64,000 bases of DNA from Ruminococcaceae bacterium R-25 (lineage in GTDB: Bacteria; Bacillota; Clostridia; Saccharofermentanales; Saccharofermentanaceae): contig QGFZ01000004.1 of the NCBI GenBank assembly GCA_003149065.1, forward strand, positions 1 through 64,000, in the 5' to 3' direction. Below the pieces are notes generated by a model that ran no database searches, had not been told where the DNA came from, and saw only the letters and a list, made by a program, of their open reading frames with translations. Below, piece by piece: positions 16,515 to 26,350 of the stretch (position 1 is the first letter of the stretch; every line of letters starts with the position of its first letter). Both the position numbers and the translations under genes were made by a program.

Positions 16515-17446
16515 GAGATACCTCAGATAAGATAAAAATGGATGTATCAAGAAAGGAAGCAATGCGCGAGATGCTCTTGGCTTCTCCCGCTGTAACAACA
16601 GAATTACCCAGGAATAAGACGAAGAAGAGAGCATTAACGGTTATTCTGGTCGCGGCTGTAGTATCGGCGATGGGAATCACGGCCTATGCAGCAATCACCG
16701 GCGGAATCGGACCTTTATCTTTCGGAAGAAGTTCATGGGGACCGTCGATCGAAGAAGACATTAAGCATTCAATGCCTCCGCGCGAGGAATGGTCGCTGCA
16801 GGGATATCCCGATTCACCCGAATACAAGGCAGCTGCCGAGTGGCTCAAATTCGAGCAGAACTACGATCGTGACTATAAGATCATCGATGCGTTTGACGCG
16901 GAAGTTAAGCGCACGGGTGTAGATCCTTTTGAGGAGAAGTATGGTGCATATCTTATCTATTCGCAGGCGATGGCTGATAAGGTCGATGAGATAACGGCAA
17001 AGTACAATCTTAAGCTTCATCAGAACTGGGACGACGGCGACGAGAAGAAACTCGAGGAAAAGGTCGGAGATATCTTTAATGACAACATTACCGGCGGCGC
17101 ATACTTCTACGATGACGGAACGTTCCAGATGGATGCACTTTATAAAAACAAGTACAATTTCCAGATAAGAAGATGCGTGAGAGGGTATTTTGATACTGTA
17201 ACTGTTAATGTCGGAACCTCTAAAGGCTTTGAAGAGTATACATACATGACAAAGAGCGGAATTCCGGTCACGATCTCAGAGGGTAAAGACGTCAGAGGCA
17301 GGCGAAGAACATTCATCACGGCAAACCTCAAAAACAGCTTTGTGGTGATAAATATCATGCCGTTTGATTACGATGGCAATCCGAATAATTACACGGACAA
17401 AGATATTAAGGATATTGCAGATTCGTTCTACTTCGATAAGATGTGA
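16511..17446 (+). CDS. Putative membrane anti-sigma factor
   Basis: 311 residues, translationally coupled to the ECF sigma gene by ATGA. A cytoplasmic N-terminus of about 40 residues is followed by a single transmembrane helix (ALTVILVAAVVSAMGITAYA) and a large external domain. This topology is typical of anti-sigma proteins of the DUF4179 kind. The external domain is not one I can name. Signal sensed: unknown. Confidence 0.7.
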   Translation: MRDTSDKIKMDVSRKEAMREMLLASPAVTTELPRNKTKKRALTVILVAAVVSAMGITAYAAITGGIGPLSFGRSSWGPSIEEDIKHSMPPREEWSLQGYPDSPEYKAAAEWLKFEQNYDRDYKIIDAFDAEVKRTGVDPFEEKYGAYLIYSQAMADKVDEITAKYNLKLHQNWDDGDEKKLEEKVGDIFNDNITGGAYFYDDGTFQMDALYKNKYNFQIRRCVRGYFDTVTVNVGTSKGFEEYTYMTKSGIPVTISEGKDVRGRRRTFITANLKNSFVVINIMPFDYDGNPNNYTDKDIKDIADSFYFDKM

Positions 17447-17452
17447 TAACAA

Positions 17453-17488
17453 AAGAGTCAGGAGCAATCCTGACTCTTATTTTTTTAG
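17453..17488 (+). terminator. Strong terminator after the sigma/anti-sigma pair
   Basis: AAGAGTCAGGA/TCCTGACTCTT pairs perfectly with a 4-base loop and is followed by A and seven T residues. It separates this operon from the SWIM/MoxR operon. Confidence 0.9.
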
Positions 17489-17587
17489 CTGTTACCCCTA
17501 TTCAAAACGGATGGCCGTATCCTGTTGCCGTAATGTTATAATCCAAAATACAGGGCAAAATGACGTCCGGGAAAGAAAGGGGGATCT

Positions 17588-19048
17588 ATGGATATTTCGG
17601 TACTTACAGAAGAATATGTACAGCGGAATGCAGTGAATGCTTCTGCGCTGGCGAATGCACGCAAGATATCATCGAAAGGGGATTTCACCGGAAGAAAGAT
17701 CACCGCAGACAGGACACTGATCTACGGTGACTGCAAAGGGTCAGGAAAAGAGCCGTACCATACATCGGTTGATGTTTCAGGAGATTCAGTGATCAGCCGT
17801 TGCAGCTGCCCGAGCAGACAGTTCCCGTGCAAGCATGCGCTGGCACTGATGCTGGACTTTGCATCAGGCAGGACATTTGAGACCGGCGATGTGCCTGAGG
17901 ACATAGCCCGCAAGCGCGAAAAGATCGAGAAGCGCGAAGAGAAGGCTAAGCAGGAAGCTTCTGCTGATGTATCACCGAAGTCCGAAGAAGAACTTCAGAA
18001 AGAAGCACAGAAAAAGAAAGCTTCTGCTGATTCGGCAGCAAAGAAAAAGATCGCCCGCCAGATGGAAGGTCTTTCCCTGGTTTCCGATTTTACAAATGAG
18101 ATGCTTAGTGCGGGACTCGGTACAGTAAACAGCGGTTCTGTAAGCAAATATAAGGATCTCACGAAGCAGTTGGGTGATTACTATCTGAACGGCCTGCAGC
18201 TGTTGCTGCAGAGGTTCATTCTGGCAGTGCAGGCAGACAAAAGTCAGTCCGGAGAGAAGGAACTTGTGGAGAAACTGGTTCAGCTCGACCAGGCGGCCAA
18301 GAAATGCAGGGCGTGGCTGGAAAAACAGCTCGAGAGCGGCGATTTCGGACCGAAGGACGACATTCTTTACGAGCAGCTTGGAGGCATCTGGCGCTTAGAC
18401 CAGCTTGAGGAACTCGGTCTTTATAAAGAGAATTCCGAACTTGTGCAGCTCTCCTTTACTGTGCTTTGGGATGAGGCTGCACAGACCGAGACAGATACCG
18501 CATATTGGATTGATCTGACGGGCGGCGTGATCTCCAAGACTGAAAATATCCGTCCGGTGAAAGCAAAGAAATATGTGCATGCCGATGACAGCGCTTTTGA
18601 ATTGTACAAAGTGAAGAAGCTGTATTTCTATCCCGGCGGGATCAACAGACGTATCCGTTGGGAGGAGGCCGTGAGCGAGCCCTGCGGTCCCGAAATACCG
18701 GGAAAAGTGTTGTCTTTTGCAAGAGACGGGATCAATGCCTCCGTAAAAGAAGCTAAGAACGAACTGAAGAATACATTGTCAGATGAATCAGTAGCAATGC
18801 TGATCGCATTCGACTGCATAACCGTCTCGCAGGAAGGCGTGATGGCGCTCAGGAAAGGGGAGGAATCCATAGAACTGCGCGAATCCTCCGAATATGAAGG
18901 CTGCCTTAAGACATTAAGACATCTCCCGGAACGTTATTGCAAAGAAGGCGCAGTCCTTGGTGAGATCCGTTATTCGGCAGAAGATAAAAAAGTTTACATG
19001 GTGCCGCTTGCCGTGGTTACACGGTCTGCGATCTTGCGTTTGATATAA
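17588..19048 (+). CDS. SWIM zinc-finger protein, first gene of the MoxR/VWA module
   Basis: 486 residues. GAAAGGGGG precedes ATG 17588. The SWIM motif CxCx6CxH is clear at C72, C74, C81 and H83 (RCSCPSRQFPCKHALAL). A charged coiled-coil region follows (about 108-160), then an alpha/beta C-terminal half. SWIM domains bind DNA or proteins through zinc. It is followed by four genes in the same direction with gaps of 1-42 bases, encoding a large helical protein, MoxR, DUF5682 and VWA proteins, a set that recurs together in bacteria, so a joint function is likely although undefined. Confidence 0.88.
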   Translation: MDISVLTEEYVQRNAVNASALANARKISSKGDFTGRKITADRTLIYGDCKGSGKEPYHTSVDVSGDSVISRCSCPSRQFPCKHALALMLDFASGRTFETGDVPEDIARKREKIEKREEKAKQEASADVSPKSEEELQKEAQKKKASADSAAKKKIARQMEGLSLVSDFTNEMLSAGLGTVNSGSVSKYKDLTKQLGDYYLNGLQLLLQRFILAVQADKSQSGEKELVEKLVQLDQAAKKCRAWLEKQLESGDFGPKDDILYEQLGGIWRLDQLEELGLYKENSELVQLSFTVLWDEAAQTETDTAYWIDLTGGVISKTENIRPVKAKKYVHADDSAFELYKVKKLYFYPGGINRRIRWEEAVSEPCGPEIPGKVLSFARDGINASVKEAKNELKNTLSDESVAMLIAFDCITVSQEGVMALRKGEESIELRESSEYEGCLKTLRHLPERYCKEGAVLGEIRYSAEDKKVYMVPLAVVTRSAILRLI

Positions 19049-19090
19049 AGCAGCAATGGCGGATTTGGAAAAAGGAAAGCGGAGGACAAT

Positions 19091-20977
19091 ATGGAGATAG
19101 CAGTTTTTTATGAAGTGCGTGACAGGTTATATAATGCGGCGCTGGCCGGCAGCAGCATCATTGCTGAGGATTTCCGCTTAAAGCGTGCCGTGGAGGACCT
19201 TGGTTCACTTGCTGAGAAAGGCAAGGTATTTGCTGCGCTCAAACAAAAATGCGAGAAACTTCTTGAAGCAGGAGAAGATGCATCATCGCTTCTGGCGGAT
19301 TGCATAGCTTTGGCTGATGCGATCGCGGTAACGCTCGGACAGAACGGAGAGCCTGAAGGCGGTGAAGTCATAGGTCAGAAGGAAACAGCAGGAATCTGGG
19401 ACCAGAACCCTCCTGTGGGTAATGTTACTTACAGAGAGATGCAGGAAGCATTGGAACTGCTGCATAAGGGAAGCGAAAATACCCTCAAGATCACTGATAA
19501 GTATCCCGGAGTGCTCACTGACATACGTTTTGGCAGGGCTGTAGCCGACGGACTGAACGGCAGAGCCTCGGAATATGGAGAAAGATTTGCCGCACTCGTT
19601 CTGGAGATCTGCGGTGACGGTCTGAAGCAGATCTATAAGGACAGCCTGGATCTGAAAGATGAATCGGCAAAGGGAAGACAGATAAAGGTTATAGCAAGTG
19701 TATATGGTGCCAAAGAGAATGCCTGGTATCAGGAACTTGCCCGGAACGAAACGATATCACAGAAGGTCCGCCTGGAGGCTATAAGTGCGCTCTCCTGCAG
19801 CACCGATAATGAAGATGTCCTAATGGAGTTATATAAGACAGGTAAGGGTAAGATCAAATCGGCAGCGCTTGAATCTCTGGCCCGTTCAGGGGCAGCGGGG
19901 ATCGATAACTATTTCGAGAAAATGCTTGCGAAAGAAGATTTCTCCGGATCCGATGAGGAGCTGATAAGGGTATCTCCGTCAGAAACCGCTGCAGCATGTG
20001 TTTGGAAGTATGTTCAATTATGTGAGGCTGATAATAAGAAGCCGCCGAAAATGACCCTGTTGGAGAGAAAGACGGGACCGGTTGCAGCAGAAGCGTTCTT
20101 CAGAATGTTGAAGCTGATGAATAAGGGCAGAAGGTCTTCGGGAACGTCGATCCTCATCGGCAATCTGATCGAAGGCATTCCAGGTGCGGATGAACTTATC
20201 GAACAGCTTTATCAAAAAAGTCCTGAAAGATTTTCGGGAGCGTACGCATATTGCGGTTTGGTAAATGGCACTTTGAGTGTTTCTGATCTGATGCGCGTTC
20301 AGGACATGATCTATGGCAATTACTGTGAGGATGATAAATGCCCTGCCCGTTATAAGTTTGCATCTGAAATGCTCCGGAGTATCCGTTTGATCCCGGTTTT
20401 AGGCGAGTATCGTGTCGAGTGGACACGCGGGTTTGATTTTCTTACCAGAAAGATCGGCAAAGAGCTGCCGCAGGCGATACTGGATGTTCTGACAGATCCG
20501 GCGGCGCTTAAGAGCTTCAATGCTGCTGCGGAATGCTGTGTGAGCCTTTCCAAGCTTTGCCTGAGCAGCGATCCGGCAACAAGGGCGTTGTGCGAAGATA
20601 CAGTCTATGGTCCATACAGTGTCGGACCATGGGAGCATGAGCGGATTATGAAAGCAGCGATACCGTTCCTGGAAAAGGCTATAGAGGCACACCCGTCGTT
20701 ATATTACGGTACGCCGGTTCATAAACTTATCACGGATAAAAAGGGAAGAGTCGATCTGTACTATGAATTCCTCTGCAAGAATTCGGAAGTGCAGAGCTTA
20801 AGACCGAGTGTCGCACCTGGAGCCGGATGGTACGGAAGCATGCGTGTGGAGATCCCTGATCATGATCAGATGGTCAAAGAGTATCAATATGCAAAAGACC
20901 GGGTGAACAAGATGTTCTCAAAGGTCAGAGCTGAAGACCGGCAGAAGATCATGCGGGTTATAGATGAAATGATCTGA
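19091..20977 (+). CDS. Large alpha-helical (HEAT-like) protein of the MoxR/VWA module
   Basis: 628 residues. GCGGAGGACAAT precedes ATG 19091. The central part contains repeated helical pairs such as KVRLEAISALSCSTDNEDVLMEL and KIKSAALESLARSGAAGIDNYF, the look of HEAT-type scaffolds. No enzyme motif is visible. Proteins of this kind accompany SWIM and MoxR genes and are presumably the scaffold or substrate-binding part of the complex (inference). Confidence 0.72.
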   Translation: MEIAVFYEVRDRLYNAALAGSSIIAEDFRLKRAVEDLGSLAEKGKVFAALKQKCEKLLEAGEDASSLLADCIALADAIAVTLGQNGEPEGGEVIGQKETAGIWDQNPPVGNVTYREMQEALELLHKGSENTLKITDKYPGVLTDIRFGRAVADGLNGRASEYGERFAALVLEICGDGLKQIYKDSLDLKDESAKGRQIKVIASVYGAKENAWYQELARNETISQKVRLEAISALSCSTDNEDVLMELYKTGKGKIKSAALESLARSGAAGIDNYFEKMLAKEDFSGSDEELIRVSPSETAAACVWKYVQLCEADNKKPPKMTLLERKTGPVAAEAFFRMLKLMNKGRRSSGTSILIGNLIEGIPGADELIEQLYQKSPERFSGAYAYCGLVNGTLSVSDLMRVQDMIYGNYCEDDKCPARYKFASEMLRSIRLIPVLGEYRVEWTRGFDFLTRKIGKELPQAILDVLTDPAALKSFNAAAECCVSLSKLCLSSDPATRALCEDTVYGPYSVGPWEHERIMKAAIPFLEKAIEAHPSLYYGTPVHKLITDKKGRVDLYYEFLCKNSEVQSLRPSVAPGAGWYGSMRVEIPDHDQMVKEYQYAKDRVNKMFSKVRAEDRQKIMRVIDEMI

Positions 20978-20996
20978 GTATACGGAGGATAGAAAA

Positions 20997-22085
20997 ATGG
21001 CGAATCAAAACGAGATCCTGCGGCTTTCCGCAGAAGACACCTACAAAGAAGAGATCGATGCCCTGATCGCAGCAGACAAAGATCCCAAGCCGGCCGGCTG
21101 GCAGATGTCGCCGCGTTCGGTGCTTACATATATCTGCGGCGGCAAAGCGGGCAGTAAGACGATCACACCGAAGTACATCGGTGATAAGCGTCTGGTCGAG
21201 ATCTGTATTGCAACACTGGTCACGGACCGTGCGCTGCTTCTGATAGGTGATCCCGGAACGGCCAAGTCATGGCTCTCGGAGAACTTAAGTGCCGCGATCA
21301 ACGGCAATTCATCACGCGTTATCCAGGGTACGGCAGGCACTACCGAGGAGCAGATCCGCTACTCCTGGAACTATGCGATGCTGCTTGCCAAGGGGCCGTC
21401 CCATGAGAGTCTCATCAAGAGCCCGATCTATACGGCAATGGAGGAGGGAGCGATCGCACGTGTTGAGGAGATCTCCCGCTGTGCGAGCGAAGTACAGGAT
21501 GCCTTGATCTCGATCCTTTCCGAAAAGCGTATCGCCATTCCTGAACTGTCTGAGGAACTGGCCGCGAAAAAAGGATTCTCCATCATCGCTACCGCTAATA
21601 CAAGAGATAAAGGCGTCAATGAGATGAGTTCCGCATTGAAGCGCCGTTTCAACATCGTGGTCCTGCCGGCACCGGCATCTATCGAAGCGGAGATGGAGAT
21701 CGTACAGACAAGAGCAGCCAAGCTGGCTAATGATTTTGAACTTCGTGCCTCAATGCCGGATGCAAATACCGTGGAAAAGGTTGTTACCATCTTCCGCGAG
21801 CTGCGTGCAGGACAGACTATCGACGGTAAAGTTAAGCTGGCACAGACCAGCGGTGTGCTCTCGACGGCAGAAGAGATATCACTGATCGTGAACAGCATGG
21901 CGCTGGCAGGAAGCTTCGGCAACGGCAAGGTAACGGATGCCGAACTTGCGAGCGCACTGCAGGGAGCGATCGTGAAAGACGATAAGAAAGATGCCAAGGT
22001 ATGGGAAGAATATCTTGAGAACGTAATGCGCAAGCGCGGTAGGGAATACAGTACGCTTTATTCGGAGTGCAGGAGCCTGCTCTAA
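20997..22085 (+). CDS. MoxR-type AAA+ ATPase
   Basis: 362 residues. CGGAGGATAGAAA precedes ATG 20997. Walker A GDPGTAKS lies at 84-91, the Walker B region ARVEEISRC near 156 (Glu-Glu where most ATPases have Asp-Glu), sensor 1 around ATANTRDKG and the arginine finger in LKRRFN. MoxR ATPases act as chaperones that load or remodel partners together with VWA proteins through a metal-ion-dependent adhesion site; the VWA partner is encoded two genes downstream. Confidence 0.92.
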   Translation: MANQNEILRLSAEDTYKEEIDALIAADKDPKPAGWQMSPRSVLTYICGGKAGSKTITPKYIGDKRLVEICIATLVTDRALLLIGDPGTAKSWLSENLSAAINGNSSRVIQGTAGTTEEQIRYSWNYAMLLAKGPSHESLIKSPIYTAMEEGAIARVEEISRCASEVQDALISILSEKRIAIPELSEELAAKKGFSIIATANTRDKGVNEMSSALKRRFNIVVLPAPASIEAEMEIVQTRAAKLANDFELRASMPDANTVEKVVTIFRELRAGQTIDGKVKLAQTSGVLSTAEEISLIVNSMALAGSFGNGKVTDAELASALQGAIVKDDKKDAKVWEEYLENVMRKRGREYSTLYSECRSLL

Positions 22086-22086
22086 A

Positions 22087-24471
22087 TTGGGAAAGATCAC
22101 TTATTTCGGAATCCGGCATTTATCGCCGGTATGTGCATACTATCTCCGGGAATTGCTGCAGAATGAAGAACCGGGGCTTGTACTGATCGAAGGACCGTCG
22201 GACTTAAACGGTCTCATGGACGGCCTCGTGTCGGAAGAAGCAGAACTGCCTGCAGCGATCCTGGCATACACGAAAGAACCGCCTGTAGAGACGGTGCTCT
22301 ATCCTTTCGCGGAATTTTCGCCGGAGTATCAGGCCATTCTCTGGGCGAAGGAAAAGGGCGTCAAAGCGCGCTTTATAGATCTTCCTTCCAGTGTTGAACT
22401 CGGATACTACAAAGAACTTCGAAGACGCGCAGAAGAAGCAGAAGAAGAGATGATATCCTCCCAAAGCATTGATGAGGACGGGGACAAGGAAGAAACGGAT
22501 GGCGGGAGTTCCGGACAGGATAAAAAAACATCCGTATACGAACAGATCGAACAGCTGACCGGCATACCGCACGAGTCTTTCTGGGAGTATACCTTTGAAG
22601 GGTGCAGCAACGGCGAAGAGCTCACTGCTGCAATGGAAATGTACGGTGCTTCTCTGCGCGAGTTTTCGGAGACTGATAAAGACAGTTTCAAGGCTGAGCA
22701 CGAGGAGCTTCGTGAATGCCATATGCGCCGTATGATCGCGGAGGCTGTAGCGGAAGATCCTGACCGCAGCATCGTGGTAGTGACAGGTGCGTTTCATACA
22801 TCTGCAGTAAAGAAAGAGTATTCGGAAGATGACCGCAAAAGGACTGATGCTGTTCTTGCCGGTAAACAAAATCTGAAGGACTGTAATGCGACTTTAATGC
22901 CGTATTCATATTACCGTTTGTCGGAACATTCCGGCTACGGGGCAGGTGCGAAGGCACCAAATTATTTCGAGATCCTGTGGAGGTGCCGTAATGCATTAGG
23001 AGGCGCTCCCGGCGGTGATATGGCCGCTTCGGAATATCTGACCAGAGTGGCAGCTTATCAGAGACTGCACGGCGGAATGGCGTCATCAGCACAGGTCATC
23101 GAGGCACTCAGGCTTGCAAACGAGCTGGCTGCGATGAACGGCGGAAAATATCCTGCGCTGGCGGATCTCCGATCTTCAGCCATTACATGTATCGGAGAGG
23201 GAAGTTTTGCTGAGATTTCGGTTGCTGTAGCCAATACCGAGATCGGAACCAGGATCGGTCAGATGCCGGAAGGAACGGTATGTACTTCCGTACAGGAAGA
23301 TTTTCTCCGTCAGTTGAAGGTTTTGAAGCTGGAAAGATTCAGGAGCAGCGAACGTCAGGAACTTGATCTGGATCTTCGTGAGAATCTGCGCGTGAAATCT
23401 CAGGAAGCGGCATTCCTTGATCTGAACCGTTCATTTTTCCTGCACCGTATGTCAGTCCTGAAGACCGGATTCTGCCAGCAGGAAAGATACCGTCAGGATA
23501 CGGCTACATGGGCGGAGAAATGGAGCCTTCAGTGGACACCGGAGTGTGAGATACGTATCGTCGAGGAATCCCTTAAAGGAGATACCATAGAAGAGGCCGC
23601 AGTGACTGTACTTGGTGAGATGCTGCGCGCTGCGGAGAATGTGAAGCAGACATCGGCAATCCTCGCAAAAGCACTCGAGGCAGGATTGACCATATGCGTA
23701 CGGGAAGCCATCTATGCTGTGCAAAACAGCGCGGCAGGAAATGAAGCTATCCAGGATGTCGGCTGTGCCATCGGAGATCTCTCCATGACGGTACGCTTCG
23801 GTAACATAAGGCGCATGGATCTGTCCGGGATCGAGCCGCTTATGGAAAGACTGTTCCTGAAATTCTGTCTGAATCTTCGAAAAGAATGTGTCTGCGATGA
23901 AGCGGCAGCAAAAGAGATCCTTCCGGCACTCGCAACGGTATGGGATGCGGTGCAGATCCATGAATTTCTTGATAAAGAAAGGCTCATACATGCGTATATG
24001 GAACTTGCGGAAGATGATATGGCAAATCCCCTCCTGTCGGGATTTGCATGCGGAGCCTTGGCTGAACGCGGCGATATCGATGCGGAAAAGCTATATTCCT
24101 TGATGGAACGCCATCTTGCAAAAGGCATGCCTTCAGCAGACGGCGCATATTGGTTTGAAGGCTTGGCAGAGAAGAATCACAGAGCCTTGATCGCCAGACT
24201 GGGCATCTGGGAGCATCTGGCTTCCTATATCCGTTCATTGGACGAGGAAGAATTCAGATCGGCTGCAATCTGTCTCAGGAGGACATTCTCTACTTTTTCG
24301 CCGGCGGAGAAACTTGACATTGCAGAAAATATCTGCGAGATCTTTGGCGTAAATGCAACTTCCGCTGCCGCCTACATGAACGGCACCCTGACGGAAGAAG
24401 AGAGCCGTGCGGTGAATGAAGCTGAACAGAGCGCCATTGGTGATGTGGACGATTTTGACTTTGATATTTAG
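22087..24471 (+). CDS. DUF5682 family protein (TraB/EreA-like N-terminus)
   Basis: 794 residues. The start is TTG 22087, one base after the MoxR stop, with AGGAG at 22071. The N-terminus ITYFGIRHLSPVCAYYLREL, then PGLVLIEGP and VKARFIDLPSS, resembles the TraB/EreA/ChaN fold, in which conserved His and Glu residues suggest a hydrolase. VVTGAFHTSAV near 235 completes this. The rest is long and helical. Families with this domain travel with MoxR, VWA and SWIM genes. Biochemistry is unknown; it may be the effector enzyme of the module (inference). Confidence 0.85.
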   Translation: MGKITYFGIRHLSPVCAYYLRELLQNEEPGLVLIEGPSDLNGLMDGLVSEEAELPAAILAYTKEPPVETVLYPFAEFSPEYQAILWAKEKGVKARFIDLPSSVELGYYKELRRRAEEAEEEMISSQSIDEDGDKEETDGGSSGQDKKTSVYEQIEQLTGIPHESFWEYTFEGCSNGEELTAAMEMYGASLREFSETDKDSFKAEHEELRECHMRRMIAEAVAEDPDRSIVVVTGAFHTSAVKKEYSEDDRKRTDAVLAGKQNLKDCNATLMPYSYYRLSEHSGYGAGAKAPNYFEILWRCRNALGGAPGGDMAASEYLTRVAAYQRLHGGMASSAQVIEALRLANELAAMNGGKYPALADLRSSAITCIGEGSFAEISVAVANTEIGTRIGQMPEGTVCTSVQEDFLRQLKVLKLERFRSSERQELDLDLRENLRVKSQEAAFLDLNRSFFLHRMSVLKTGFCQQERYRQDTATWAEKWSLQWTPECEIRIVEESLKGDTIEEAAVTVLGEMLRAAENVKQTSAILAKALEAGLTICVREAIYAVQNSAAGNEAIQDVGCAIGDLSMTVRFGNIRRMDLSGIEPLMERLFLKFCLNLRKECVCDEAAAKEILPALATVWDAVQIHEFLDKERLIHAYMELAEDDMANPLLSGFACGALAERGDIDAEKLYSLMERHLAKGMPSADGAYWFEGLAEKNHRALIARLGIWEHLASYIRSLDEEEFRSAAICLRRTFSTFSPAEKLDIAENICEIFGVNATSAAAYMNGTLTEEESRAVNEAEQSAIGDVDDFDFDI

Positions 24472-24508
24472 CACATGATGCGGGATTAAATGACAACAGG
24501 GAAGCGAA

Positions 24509-25702
24509 ATGGAAAATAATACTGATCTGACAACTACACAGACAACGGATACCGCAGAACAGCTGAAGAAGTGGCGTCTGTTGCTCGGAAGCGAGAGCGA
24601 GAGCGGTTTCCCGGCAGGAAGCATGAGTCTGATGTCGGCAGAAGATATGCTGATGGATCAGGCGCTTTCACAGATCTACGGATGGGATAAGGAGAACGGC
24701 AGCGCCGGAGGCAAAAAGATGGCTTCACCGGTGCTTACGAAGTGGCTCGGAGATTTAAGGACACTATTCTCGCCTATGCAGGTGCGCGTGATCCAGAACG
24801 ATGCAATCGAGCGTATGGGAATGAAGGAGCTTTTGTTCGAACCTGAGATGCTGTCGGAACTTGCTCCGGACGTTTCCATGGCTTCGCTTCTCCTGATGAT
24901 GAAGGACCAGATACCGAAAAAAGCAAAGGAACAGGCAAGGGAGTATATCCGCAAGATCATTGAAGAGATCAACAAGCGCCTGGCAGATGATGTGCGCAGG
25001 TGTGTCAGTTCGGCAGTAAATAAAAGAGAACATTCTCCTATCCCTTCGGCCAGCGCTCTTGACTACAAACTGACTATAAGAAGAAATCTGAAGAATTATG
25101 ACCAGAGCACAGGATCGCTTTATCCTGAGAAGTTCTATTTCTTTGAACATGCATCAACGGCAAGAAGCGCTTCGAGGACGATCGTTCTGGATATCGATCA
25201 GAGCGGTTCCATGGGTGAATCGGCCATCTATGCCTCCGTAATGGGATGTATTCTTGCGAGTATCAGCTCCGTAAAGACCCATGTGGTCGCCTTTGATACT
25301 GAGGTCACGGATCTCACGGAATTGTGTGAGGATCCTGTTGAATTGCTTTACGGCATACAATTGGGCGGAGGAACCAATATCGAAAAGTCTGTCGCTTACT
25401 GCAGCGGATTGATCGCGGCACCCGCAAAGACGACAATGTTCCTGGTAACGGATCTTTATGAGAACGGCAACCGTGCAGGCCTTTTGCAGCGTCTTTCTGA
25501 TCTGAAAGAGTCCGGTGTGACCATAGTGGTACTGCTTGCTATTTCTGACAGCGGAAAGCCTGTCTATGACCATCAGCTGGCAGAAAGGATTTCAGCGATG
25601 GATATCCCGTGCTTCGGCTGTCCGCCGGAAAAACTGCCGGAACTTCTTGAGCACGCACTCAAGCACCGGACAATGGATTCCTTTGTTGAAAGAAACACCT
25701 GA
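24509..25702 (+). CDS. VWA-domain protein with intact MIDAS, partner of MoxR
   Basis: 397 residues. AGGGAAGCGAA precedes ATG 24509. The C-terminal half is a von Willebrand A domain: DIDQSGSMG near 227 gives the DxSxS metal site, GGGTNIEKS the threonine and LVTDLYE the third ligand. The N-terminal 200 residues are helical. VWA proteins of this kind (CoxE-like) act with MoxR ATPases. It is the last gene of the module; no terminator is evident after it. Confidence 0.9.
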   Translation: MENNTDLTTTQTTDTAEQLKKWRLLLGSESESGFPAGSMSLMSAEDMLMDQALSQIYGWDKENGSAGGKKMASPVLTKWLGDLRTLFSPMQVRVIQNDAIERMGMKELLFEPEMLSELAPDVSMASLLLMMKDQIPKKAKEQAREYIRKIIEEINKRLADDVRRCVSSAVNKREHSPIPSASALDYKLTIRRNLKNYDQSTGSLYPEKFYFFEHASTARSASRTIVLDIDQSGSMGESAIYASVMGCILASISSVKTHVVAFDTEVTDLTELCEDPVELLYGIQLGGGTNIEKSVAYCSGLIAAPAKTTMFLVTDLYENGNRAGLLQRLSDLKESGVTIVVLLAISDSGKPVYDHQLAERISAMDIPCFGCPPEKLPELLEHALKHRTMDSFVERNT

Positions 25703-25755
25703 CCGCTAAGTAATATAATTCATTTTTAAAATAAGACAACTACATGGAGAAAAAT

Positions 25756-26349
25756 ATGAAGAACAAAGTATTGGCAGTATTACTTGCATCAACTGTATTA
25801 ATGACGGCCTGCAATGCAGCAGAGGAAACAACGGTAAGCAGCACTTCTGAAGAGACAACTACAGAGGCTACGACCACAACAACTACTGAAGAAACAACAA
25901 CTGAAACGACCTATGTGTTTACTAATGATGATTACGCGAGCGTCGTTGTGTTTTCGGGCATTGCAACCGGTTTTGACTGGGGCAGCAATGCAAAACTCGG
26001 TATTGAAACAGAAGAAGAATTCGACAGCATGACGTTTATGCTTCCTACCTATCCTGCAAACGAAGATATCGTTATCACCTTTAAGAGCGATAAGGAATTA
26101 GGCTTTGGGGTTTTCAAAGGTAACCGGGAAGCTGCAGAAGAGAAAAATCCTTTTTCTATGCAGCTCGAGATATACCATTCCGATAATGTCGAAAAGATCA
26201 CAGACGGCTGCCCGGTCACAAACGACAACGGTTCATATTCACTTACGATCCCTGCCAAATATGTGGAAGACGGCTATTTCTACCAGATATCGTTTATAAA
26301 CGGTGATTCAAGTTATAATGTGCTGATCTGCTGCAAAGCAAAAACATAA
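25756..26349 (+). CDS. Lipoprotein with Thr/Glu-rich stalk
   Basis: 197 residues from ATG 25756; the GGAG inside the preceding codons (ATGGAGAAAAAT) serves as ribosome site, making the upstream ATG 25744 unlikely. Lipobox MTAC is followed by a run of Thr and Glu (about 25-53), a wall-spanning spacer. The remaining 140 residues form a beta-rich domain I cannot assign. The following methyltransferase gene starts after one base. Confidence 0.75.
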   Translation: MKNKVLAVLLASTVLMTACNAAEETTVSSTSEETTTEATTTTTTEETTTETTYVFTNDDYASVVVFSGIATGFDWGSNAKLGIETEEEFDSMTFMLPTYPANEDIVITFKSDKELGFGVFKGNREAAEEKNPFSMQLEIYHSDNVEKITDGCPVTNDNGSYSLTIPAKYVEDGYFYQISFINGDSSYNVLICCKAKT

Positions 26350-26350
26350 A

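Noticed and set aside
22204-22869. Large antisense frames within the DUF5682 gene
   Set aside because: The plus-strand frame continues without interruption for 794 codons with family motifs; antisense frames have no starts with ribosome sites.
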